From Histomonas meleagridis (Eukaryota; Parabasalia; Tritrichomonadida; Dientamoebidae): a stretch of 64,000 nt of DNA. Under the pieces are notes generated by a model. That model was not told the origin of the DNA, did not search any database, and saw only the letters and a program-made list of their open reading frames with translations. The DNA is taken from assembly GCA_020186115.1 (NCBI GenBank), contig WSYJ01000185.1:1-64000 (forward strand), written 5' to 3'. The position numbers and the translations under genes were made by a program. Numbering within the stretch: position 1 is the stretch's first letter; every line of letters begins with the position of its first letter. Shown piece after piece: positions 56,713 through 64,000 of the stretch.

Positions 56713-57307
56713 TAGATTCTTCTTCATGCGTATCATTTATTGATAAAAATATATACATTATGTATAAAGATAAAAAACTCATAAAAAATATAAAATCAAT
56801 AATTATTAATGCTAACATAAATGACCGCCTTTGAGTGCATTCTTTTCTGATGTAATTTTTTTGATCATTAGCATAATAATCTTTTAGGAAATTAATATAT
56901 TCAGTGTTATTATTTAAAGAAACTTGGCTCATTTTCATTTTAGCACACTTTAAATATGTTGAGTTTAATAATACTAAAATACCTGAAATTAACATAATAA
57001 TAGAACATAATATAAATAATATAAATGCTAAGAGAGACAACATTCTCTTTTTGTTAAAAAATTTTAGAATGATGACTGAAAGTGAATAGAAAAGAATAGA
57101 TAAAACTGAAAAAATCCAAAGCAACATTATTGCTAAATGTAATAACTTGGATGAATATTTTAAAGATTGAAACCATGGATGAATCTTATTCCACCAAAAA
57201 AGAGAATAAATAAGAATTAAGATTGAATTTATAAGAAACAGAATCAAAAGTAATAGGATTGCATAATAAAGAAATCTCCTATAAAATCCTGTTTGTGGTT
57301 GATTCAT
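56699..57307 (-). CDS. Four-helix membrane protein, unknown function
   Basis: About 202 residues, starting MNQPQTGFYRR at the ATG (57305-57307); a GTG two codons upstream is not used. Four long hydrophobic helices (about 11-33, 52-75, 82-110 and 167-190) are separated by short loops, with one larger hydrophilic loop (KMKMSQVSLNNN...KECTQRR) before the last helix. The tail is acidic and short, ending EEESKSYS. The topology resembles the two paralogs at 28750 and 33510, but no sequence motif is shared. The initiator-like TCATTATT lies about 20 bases upstream. Its final codons lie within the inverted repeat arm. Confidence 0.65.
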   Translation of the reverse strand: MNQPQTGFYRRFLYYAILLLLILFLINSILILIYSLFWWNKIHPWFQSLKYSSKLLHLAIMLLWIFSVLSILFYSLSVIILKFFNKKRMLSLLAFILFILCSIIMLISGILVLLNSTYLKCAKMKMSQVSLNNNTEYINFLKDYYANDQKNYIRKECTQRRSFMLALIIIDFIFFMSFLSLYIMYIFLSINDTHEEESKSYS

Positions 57308-57791
57308 ATCCACTTCTTAATAATGAAATATCATAAGTTTTCATTGCTTTATCGTTTTTTTAAATGATTAATCAAAATTGAGAAAATAATGGTGGAAAAA
57401 TTCAATCGTTTGAAATATTATCTGCCTTTATAATCCTCCTCATGTGGAGGGACATTATGTCATATATCATGATCTATTTTTTTTAATTTCTTTATATGGA
57501 AAATAAAAAAATATTATCAAAATAAGTTTACATAATTAAATTATTAAATTTTTGATTGATTCTTTTAATGAAGAAAAGAAAACATTATGATATTTTTTAA
57601 ATAATTTTAAAACATGAATTACCAAAAATATATGAAGAAAATCCCAATTATTTTTTGATTTTTTAGATAATGTAAATTTATTTAATTGTATAATTCATAA
57701 TAAATACTGAAAAATTTAGGAAACACTTGAACTTGAACTTCATTAAATAAAGTTTGGAGAACTCTTTTCACATAACATTTCCTATAAAAAA
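57308..57791. other. Intergenic region with a small GC hairpin
   Basis: About 480 AT-rich bases between divergent genes. CCTCCTCATGTGGAGG near 57431-57446 can form a 5-bp stem in an otherwise AT background. TCACAT at 57768-57773 is a plausible initiator for the gene at 57792. Confidence 0.4.
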
Positions 57792-58049
57792 ATGGAGACC
57801 AAGAATTCCAAAAATGAAGAGGAAGAAGAAGAAATAGATAGCCAAAAGAAATTCGAAGAATTATGTGATGAATACTATTCTATTGTGAATGAGACATCAC
57901 CTGAATTTTTAAAAGAATGTGAAACAATCAGAGAGTCTTTCTCACAGAAAATGCAAGCTCTCGACAACTACACCAAAAGCAAGCGCCAGCTTGTTTTTAA
58001 GGAATCACTTTTTTATCAACAGATCCAAAATGACTCAAATATAGAATAA
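57792..58049 (+). CDS. Small acidic coiled-coil-like protein
   Basis: Eighty-five residues starting METKNSKNEEEEEEID. The remainder is a predicted helix (FLKECETIRESFSQKMQALDNY) with Lys/Arg spacing typical of short coiled coils. An initiator-like TCACAT is 22 bases upstream. It converges on the NOT2 gene with a 51-base gap. No family is recognised. Confidence 0.5.
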   Translation: METKNSKNEEEEEEIDSQKKFEELCDEYYSIVNETSPEFLKECETIRESFSQKMQALDNYTKSKRQLVFKESLFYQQIQNDSNIE

Positions 58050-58100
58050 ATCATATACATATTTCAATTAAACCTTTTAATGACTATAAAAAGAATAAAA

Positions 58101-58895
58101 CTAACTTTCATTGTTCGTTTGAGTTTCTTCTACTTCTTTCCATTGTTCCAAATTCCATTGATATCCATCTGGTGTTGTCCATTCTTCATTTTCTGGACTG
58201 TATTTGTAACCTTTTTTGATGAGTTTATTTGCCGCTTTCTCTTGCAACTCACTGTTTGGATGTGTATAGAAGATAAATAATAATGTTTGATCTGAAAAAA
58301 GCGAAATTTTCTCTTCTGGTTTGCCTGCTGGTGATACCTTTGCGTAGCATTCTGGAATAGGATAACAAGAGTGGTCTAAAAGAGGTGCATCTGAAAGAAC
58401 TGAATGGAGCATTGGCAATAATGGCTCTTGGCACTTCAAATCAAGCCCAAGTGTTGATAAATCTGTTTCGTTGAATGTTTTACCATAATCAAACGACATA
58501 ACAAACGAATTCAAAGATACTTGATGATATACTGGAGATTGTGGTGGTTGGCGAATCTGTTGTGGTTTTGGTTGAACTTGAGGAGGAGTCACTTGAAGGA
58601 ACTTTTCTGGTGATGGTGCAATGTTTTGTGGCGTGACAGCGCGAGGTGGAGGTAGAGTTATTGTAGGAGCGGTTCTAATAACTTCTGGACCATTTGGAGT
58701 GTTCAACTGTAGGTTCAGAGTTTTCTTTTCGCTTCGAGCTGGTTGAACTGTAATTGAGTTTGTTTTAACATTTTTTTGAATAGTTAATTGGTGTGGAACT
58801 CGGTTAGTACTTACTGTAAGACCAATTGGTCTTGAACTATTAGGCGTGAAAACTTGGCGTTGGAATTGGCTTGCAGCTTGAGGATTGATTGCCAT
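58101..58895 (-). CDS. CCR4-NOT complex subunit NOT2 (NOT2/3/5 C-terminal domain)
   Basis: A protein of 264 residues. Residues 1 to about 140 are Pro/Gln-rich and disordered. The GLDLKCQEPLLPML motif and the following region (SDQTLLFIFYTHPNSELQ, then the YKYSPENEEWTTPDG-like segment) match the NOT2/NOT3/NOT5 C-terminal domain. The LGLDL lead-in favours NOT2. This subunit helps assemble the CCR4-NOT deadenylase and acts in mRNA turnover and translational control. It is shorter than animal CNOT2 (about 540 residues), mainly because the N-terminal region is reduced. The ATG start is clear. Confidence 0.85.
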   Translation of the reverse strand: MAINPQAASQFQRQVFTPNSSRPIGLTVSTNRVPHQLTIQKNVKTNSITVQPARSEKKTLNLQLNTPNGPEVIRTAPTITLPPPRAVTPQNIAPSPEKFLQVTPPQVQPKPQQIRQPPQSPVYHQVSLNSFVMSFDYGKTFNETDLSTLGLDLKCQEPLLPMLHSVLSDAPLLDHSCYPIPECYAKVSPAGKPEEKISLFSDQTLLFIFYTHPNSELQEKAANKLIKKGYKYSPENEEWTTPDGYQWNLEQWKEVEETQTNNES

Positions 58896-59007
58896 GACTT
58901 GAATAATTTTAATTACCCTTTTAAAGGGGAATTTCTAACCAAATATAAAAGTGACACATGAGAAATCATTCATTAATGTGAACAAAACCATTCATCATCA
59001 TTTAAAG

Positions 59008-59405
59008 GTGCATATGAAGTGGCAATCCAATTCCATAAAAATGAAATTATTAAATATATTTATGATAATAAATTAGACAAATTGTATGAAAATAAATCAA
59101 ATGGAAATTATGAAATTCTTTTATTTTTACTTGAAGATAATATGAAAGTTAATGAATTTGTTATTAATGAAGCAGCAATAAATGATAACATATTCCTTGT
59201 TAAACATTTTTATAGATATAATAAAAATGGATCTGATATTTTTATTTCTGCAGTAAAATCAAAAAATATAGAATTTATTAAATATATGCTAAAACGAAAA
59301 GGAATTGATATTGATGCTAAGGATATTTATTTGTTTTATTTAACATTTATTATAATAATTTTGGAAATTTTGAAATCGATTTTTTCAAAATATATATTTT
59401 TTTAA
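59008..59405 (+). pseudogene. C-terminal fragment of a second DUF3447/ankyrin gene
   Basis: Similar to residues from about 275 on of the 42500-43699 protein: IQFHKNEIIKYIYDNKLD, NYEILLFLLEDNMKV, then ANDNIFLVKHF-like and YMLKRKGIDIDAKD, with an internal deletion. It ends in DIYLFYL, the same spacer-derived extension seen after each ankyrin unit of the array, and no further ankyrin unit follows. There is no ATG at the start of the similarity. Most likely a remnant. Confidence 0.65.
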
Positions 59406-60742
59406 GTCCAATCTTAATTATTTTTGATGTATATGATTTTTTATTAATGGTAGTTCTTGAAATCTTAAGAATGATTTTTTTCATTCAATTTTCTTCATTT
59501 TATTATCACTTTATTTTAAATCGTATCTAAAAAGTTCTGTGAAGTGGCAGTGGTCTATTTTTTTACTATTTTATTAAAATAAATTAAATATTATATTTTT
59601 TAATTTTAATGATTTACCAAGATATTTATATTTCGATGGTCAAAAAGTGCTCAAAAATGGTTTTTTATATATTTTTTGTTATGTGATCATTTTCAATCAA
59701 AATTTTTGTTGTACGTTTTAATTAAAATAATTTTATTTGGTTTTACAAATATATTGGTTGCAGAAAATGAGACTTTAATTTTTCGATTTAATTATTTGAT
59801 AAAAATTTAAGAGATGAATAAAACCTAACGCTTAAATGTGTCAAATAATCTATAATCGATTAGTAATATTTTCATATATATGGTTTTGCAAAATATGCAT
59901 TTTTGGTTGGAAAATATGAGATTTTTATTTTTTTGATGAAAAAAAAGAACATTCTGAACACAATATTGTGTAATAGTTTTTTAATGGGACCCATTCAATT
60001 ATAAAGTTTAATATTCATTTAAATATGCCAGCCTGACTATATATTTGGACTGCTGTATTTTTTTTTTTATGCTTCATTCTTTCAGTAATGTTTCCCAAAA
60101 AAATAAATTGAATAATCTACAATTCATTTGAATCAAAGAATTCGTAATTTGAATATGCAATTTGGGTTTCTTGATTGATAGAAAATGATGTTGTTCACCT
60201 CACAAATTGGAGTTTTTGATCGAAAAATATAAGAATGACTCTATAAGAATGATATAAAATTAAAAAAATCACCATTGACAGATGCCTCAGAATGTATGTC
60301 AGGTATTCTCGAATTCAAATATGATAAATCGATCATTTTAATGTATAAGGTAATGGAGATAAAGATATCAACTCGAAACCTATAAATTTATAAATACTAT
60401 CCAATAGATATCTGATTCAATAATGGCTCAGAAAATTAAGCAAGAAAATACATCATATATTATTTTTTAATTTATTTATGATTGATATTTATCAAAATAA
60501 AATATGTAAAATATGATATAATTATGATGGATTTAACAAATAATCTTGTAAAATATTATAAATTACTTCAAATTTTCTACATTCATGATGAAAAAACAAA
60601 AATATATTTAAATTAAATAAAAAAACATTCGATTATGATATAAATACAAAAACAAAAAATCACAAGCTATTCATAGAAATATTAAATACAAAGGAAAAAC
60701 GAGAAAAAAATATAACAGAGAACAATAACCTGATTAAAAATG
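59406..60742. other. About 1.3 kb AT-rich region without gene
   Basis: No supported ORF. Loosely similar phrases recur (TTGGTTG..GAAAATGAGA and variants near 59757, 59910 and 60180), which could be a degraded repeat. It separates two DUF3447/ankyrin fragments of opposite orientation. Confidence 0.4.
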
Positions 60743-61132
60743 ATCTTTTATCTATTAGGTTTCGTTCAATCATTTTTTCTATTAGAAAAGATGCCTCTGA
60801 TGTTGCCATTTTTGATATGTAATCATAAAAAATTTCAATAGTTTTTGGATAATCTTTGTTCATTTCTTCTGTTTTTATTTGAATTGCTTCTAAATATTTT
60901 ATGTAAATATCATCGACATATTTTAGTGATAAAAATGCATAATAAACTAAATTGGAAAAAATTTTGAGAAATGAATTTGGAAAGATTAAATCAAATTTAA
61001 TTCCATAGTTCGCTCGACAGATATATCAAGATTTTTTTTAGTTAAATTAAAAACTACTTGTTCCAGTGATAAAAGAAATTTCAAATAATTGATAACTTTG
61101 TAACACTCTTCTGTTTTCTTTTCGTTCATCAT
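60743..61132 (-). pseudogene. N-terminal fragment of a DUF3447/ankyrin gene
   Basis: Starts MMNEKKTEECYKVINYLKF and continues LEQVVFNLTKKNLDISVE, then after a one-base frame change near 61005 reads FPNSFLKIFSNLVYYAFLS, YVDDIYIKYLEAIQIK and SFLIEKMIERNLIDKR. It matches the first 130 residues of the 42500-43699 protein. Similarity ends abruptly at IDKR. The rest of the gene is not adjacent; a matching C-terminal piece lies on the other strand at 59008. Confidence 0.7.
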
Positions 61133-61618
61133 TATAATTATTCACTTTTTGATCGGCGACTTTACAAATCTAAAGCGTAAATCAAAAGTGACATTCATTT
61201 TCCTTCAAAGCAATTTGATCAAATCAAAAATAACAAGTAAAATTATGTTCATGCTTCTCTTTTAAATAAAATAATTTTTATTAAATCCAGAAGTTCTCAC
61301 TAAAGGAAAAATATTTCTAATTTTCGAAAAAAAAAAACGATTTTCTATAAATTTATTTGTACAATATCTGTATATTGATTCCAATCAATTTATTAGAAGT
61401 ATATACCTCCCGTTGCATGCAATAGCTTAGAAAATAAATTTATTATTCTTTTTTATTTTAAAAGATTTTGGATAAAACTTGAATTTTTTTTGTAATAATA
61501 TGTTTCCACTTGATATAATTAGCACAAGCACATGCTGGTAGGAAGCATAATTCATCACAAGAGTTGAGCAATTGATTTAAATTTCGTGTTTTGGATTAAA
61601 CGGGCTCCATCTAATGAA
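61133..61618. other. Intergenic region upstream of the FANCL gene
   Basis: About 490 AT-rich bases. It contains a short palindrome TTGCATGCAA near 61413. No gene is seen. An in-frame open stretch without ATG leads into the FANCL start (from 61568). Confidence 0.4.
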
Positions 61619-62695
61619 ATGAATTCAACACATTGCTATGTCTTACCATGCAAAACAAAAAATTTATATATTTGTTTGATGTCTGTTGGCAATACTGATT
61701 TTATGTGTAAGCTTTCCAAAGATCCTCTTTTTTTCCAAGCAGAATCAAAATTGGCAAACATCCTTAAAGGCAAAGAAAATTATCTCAAAAGCGAATTAGA
61801 AAATGCGCCTAGCATTGATCACTTTTGTCAACAAATATTTTACCTTGTTTCAAAAATGATGATAAATCAACCATCATCCAATATTTTTCCAAATTCCACC
61901 TTTTTCCAAAGAGTTTTAGATGAAATTCGTGAGATTGGTTGGGATTTGGTTTCAAACATTGATCCAACGCTATCATTTTTTGAAGTAATAATAACAGATA
62001 AAAAAGGCAGGAAAATCGAAGTTCGCTTTGATTTCCAACCAACGTTTCCAAAGACACCACCTAAGGTCACAACAAATCTTCCGATTACGCCCAAATATGA
62101 ATGGGATTCCACTAAATCACATCTCGTTTCAATCATCGAGATTATTAAAGATCAAATTCCACTTTTCGAACCTCTTTGGAGTCAACTCGAAGAGCTTGAT
62201 CGCGAAGCCTTTGTTATAGAACCTCGTGAGCCATCATTAAATTGTTGTATTCGAAGGATTGTCCTCACGAATCAAGTTCAACTTCAACTTGAGTTATCAC
62301 CGAAACGACCTATGCATCCACCCAAAGTAGTATTTATTGGTGCGGAAGAACAGAGCCAACAAATGCGCGAAAAATATCAGAAAGGAAAATGGAGAATCGA
62401 TATTTCACTCATGAAAAACATCGAAAACATTTTGGAAATGAAATTGCCAAAACGCGATTCAGAAGAAATGCAGGAAACGGACTTCGATTGCGGGATTTGT
62501 TATCTTGAAAGACTTGGCGGAGAATTACCGGAAATTATTTGCGGGAACCCGAAGTGCGCGAAAAGGTTCCACAGATCTTGTCTGTCCGATTGGCTAAGAA
62601 CAAAGCGTGACTCGGAACAAAGTTATCAATACATTTTCGGTAACTGTCCATTTTGTTCGCATCCAATCCAATGCAGTTTAATGGATAACCAATGA
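61619..62695 (+). CDS. FANCL-type E3 ubiquitin ligase
   Basis: About 358 residues. N-terminal ELF-like and central double-RWD-like regions (VRFDFQPTFPKTPPKV; LELSPKRPMHPPKVVF) are followed by a C-terminal RING of FANCL type from about 289: DCGICYLERLGGELP, CGNPKCAKRFHRSCL, SDWLR and the closing YIFGNCPFCSHPI. The C4HC3 ligands are complete. FANCL is the E3 of the Fanconi pathway that mono-ubiquitinates FANCD2/FANCI for crosslink repair. I start at MNSTHCYVL; the frame is open 17 codons further upstream without an ATG, so a few residues of the ELF domain could be missing through an upstream lesion. Confidence 0.85.
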   Translation: MNSTHCYVLPCKTKNLYICLMSVGNTDFMCKLSKDPLFFQAESKLANILKGKENYLKSELENAPSIDHFCQQIFYLVSKMMINQPSSNIFPNSTFFQRVLDEIREIGWDLVSNIDPTLSFFEVIITDKKGRKIEVRFDFQPTFPKTPPKVTTNLPITPKYEWDSTKSHLVSIIEIIKDQIPLFEPLWSQLEELDREAFVIEPREPSLNCCIRRIVLTNQVQLQLELSPKRPMHPPKVVFIGAEEQSQQMREKYQKGKWRIDISLMKNIENILEMKLPKRDSEEMQETDFDCGICYLERLGGELPEIICGNPKCAKRFHRSCLSDWLRTKRDSEQSYQYIFGNCPFCSHPIQCSLMDNQ

Positions 62696-62830
62696 AAATA
62701 GATTTTTTTGTAAAAATTGTATCACGTAAAGAATTGTAAGTTAAGGAAAATTAATTAAATGTATCTTTGAGTCAATCATATTATTAATGAAAATTTGGAA
62801 ATAATAAAATGAAGTTATAAAAAAGTTGTT

Positions 62831-63148
62831 TTAGTCGAAAAGATCATCAAAGCCTCCCATCATTTCAACAACCTCTTCTTCTTCTTTCTTCTTTTCTTCT
62901 TCCTTCTTTTCTTCTGTTGCTGCAGTTGAACCACCTGCTGCTGGTGCTGCTCCACCAAGAGCTGTTCCCTTTACAAGTTCTGTGATATCGTGATTTTTGA
63001 AATATTCTGCAAAGAGATCAACCCAATATGATTCAATTTTAATACCAGCAGCTTGAATGAGCTTATTAATCTTATCTGCTGTTATTTCAATTCCGTCATC
63101 ATTTAATATGAGTGCTGCATAAACAACTGCAAGTTCTTGTGATGCCAT
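62831..63148 (-). CDS. 60S acidic ribosomal protein P1
   Basis: A protein of 105 residues with the P1 helical N-terminus (MASQELAVVYAALILNDDGI), the KLIQAAGIKIESYWVDLFA dimerisation region, an Ala/Gly hinge and a Lys/Glu-rich tail. The tail ends MMGGFDDLFD instead of the usual (E/D)DMGFGLFD; the final LFD is kept. P1/P2 form the stalk that recruits translation factors to the ribosome. The ATG start is clear and the gene is divergent from the transporter on its right. Confidence 0.95.
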   Translation of the reverse strand: MASQELAVVYAALILNDDGIEITADKINKLIQAAGIKIESYWVDLFAEYFKNHDITELVKGTALGGAAPAAGGSTAATEEKKEEEKKKEEEEVVEMMGGFDDLFD

Positions 63149-63293
63149 TTGCTCTTAAAAGGACCAAACCGTTAATAACCGCAAAATCGGGGTGCCCCTT
63201 TGGCACGTTTTGGTGTTGAACATTGAATGGTTTATCTATTGTGAGTAGTTGCTTTGAATACTTAACCTCTTTGTTGTATTTGAACAACCTCAC
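63149..63293. promoter_or_regulatory. Divergent promoter of P1 and transporter genes
   Basis: One hundred forty-five bases, less AT-rich than other spacers, with TCACATG overlapping the transporter start and CCTTTT 12 bases upstream of the P1 start. Exact start sites are not certain. Confidence 0.35.
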
Positions 63294-64000
63294 ATGAGCT
63301 CACAGCCTCTCCTCGAAAGCGATGGACAAATTAGTTATGTTCATTCTGAACAAGGCGAAATAATCAATAGCGATAATGTTTTTGATCATCCCATTGAAGA
63401 AAAATTATCAATGGGAGGATGCTTTTTAATTCTTGTTAATACCGCAATTGGTTCTGGTACTTTATTAATTCCATACTGTTATACTTCAGGAGTTTTTACA
63501 TCACTTCTTATTTCACTTCTTTTTGGCATAGTCTCTTATATTGCTATGACTTGTTTAATTGAATCCGGCAAAAACTTCCGTAAATATGATTATCACGAAT
63601 TATTTGCACATTGTTTTGGTGAACGTTGGATGTGGATTCCAGATCTTATGATATTTTTAGTTCAGTTTGGATCAGCTATGATATATGCACATTGGAATGG
63701 ACGCCTTCTTAATCGCCTTATTGGTTCCAGTAATATTATTCTCGGCTCCAATGTTTTTTGGGTTTTTGCAACATCCGCTATCATTGCATTTCCATTAACA
63801 ATATTCAAAGATATTCAAGCTCTAGAAAAGCTCACAGCTCTTTCCTTTGTGTTTATTATCATTCTTATAGTTCATGCCACGTTTTGGCTGATTAAAGATG
63901 TTTCAGAATTAGGATTTGATCCTCGCAACGAACTTCGTTTCTTCAATTTCAAACGTTATGATGTCATTATCACTGCCTTTGGTGTTAATTCCATGGCATA
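63294..64000 (+). CDS. AAAP-family amino acid transporter, 3' end outside window
   Basis: The first 235 codons of a membrane transporter starting MSSQPLLESDGQ. After an acidic cytoplasmic N-terminus comes GGCFLILVNTAIGSGTLLIP, the conserved first helix of AAAP/SLC38-type amino-acid permeases, then further helices (SLLISLLFGIVSYIAM; MIFLVQFGSAMIYAHW; LSFVFIIILIVHATFW). Five or so helices are visible out of the usual ten or eleven. Trichomonads carry many such permeases for uptake of amino acids. Substrate cannot be predicted. The frame is open to the end of the window. Confidence 0.88.
   Translation, partial: MSSQPLLESDGQISYVHSEQGEIINSDNVFDHPIEEKLSMGGCFLILVNTAIGSGTLLIPYCYTSGVFTSLLISLLFGIVSYIAMTCLIESGKNFRKYDYHELFAHCFGERWMWIPDLMIFLVQFGSAMIYAHWNGRLLNRLIGSSNIILGSNVFWVFATSAIIAFPLTIFKDIQALEKLTALSFVFIIILIVHATFWLIKDVSELGFDPRNELRFFNFKRYDVIITAFGVNSMA

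Overview
The window looks like a gene-dense, very AT-rich protist chromosome, almost certainly a parabasalid (trichomonad such as Tritrichomonas or Trichomonas). The evidence is a set of intronless genes packed on both strands with 5' leaders of about 10-25 nt, trichomonad-type initiator motifs (TCA then pyrimidine/T) just upstream of several start codons, BspA-like leucine-rich surface genes, and ankyrin proteins with the DUF3447-type N-terminal region best known from Trichomonas. The species is not settled by sequence alone.

Layout. 1-16766 (+) is the 3' part of a giant talin-like gene: five tandem FERM modules, an acidic linker, a very long helical rod and an I/LWEQ-like actin-binding end. 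Its reading frame is broken at three short homopolymers. 17-34 kb holds cellular genes: a small membrane protein, a TMEM62-type metallophosphoesterase, a 2291-residue BEACH protein, a Sac1 phosphoinositide phosphatase sharing a palindromic initiator region with it, two paralogous four-helix membrane proteins in inverted orientation and a HEAT-repeat protein. 34-39 kb has two low-complexity proteins, a CK1-type kinase with a CaaX-like end and a decayed serpin.

39.2-43.7 kb is the most unusual part. A DUF3447/ankyrin gene is followed on the same strand by 20 ankyrin units. Eighteen of the 19 unit-to-unit steps are exactly 170 nt, which is not a multiple of three. Each 87-nt ankyrin segment is free of stops and indels, but an AT-rich 83-nt spacer shifts the frame between units. 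Either the spacers are removed (unrecognised introns or another excision or bypass), or the array is a silent cassette reservoir.

44-52 kb holds a TBC Rab-GAP with a long Lys/Pro/Glu repeat, a Rad21/Rec8 kleisin and a Munc13-like protein. 52-56.7 kb is an inverted duplication: two disrupted BspA-like genes facing each other around a GT11 fucosyltransferase-like gene, with related arms of about 240 bp. 56.7-61.1 kb has a membrane protein, a small acidic protein, a CCR4-NOT NOT2 subunit and two oppositely oriented fragments of a second DUF3447/ankyrin gene. The right end carries a FANCL-type E3 ligase, ribosomal protein P1 and the start of an AAAP amino-acid transporter.

How the genes fit together: the products cover actin-membrane linkage (talin), phosphoinositide and vesicle control (Sac1, BEACH, TBC, Munc13-like), chromosome biology (kleisin, FANCL), mRNA control (NOT2) and surface proteins (BspA-like, GT11). 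No operon-like coupling is expected or seen. Several genes differ from an intact frame by one base, often in a short homopolymer, so assembly error and real decay have to be separated before pseudogene calls are trusted.
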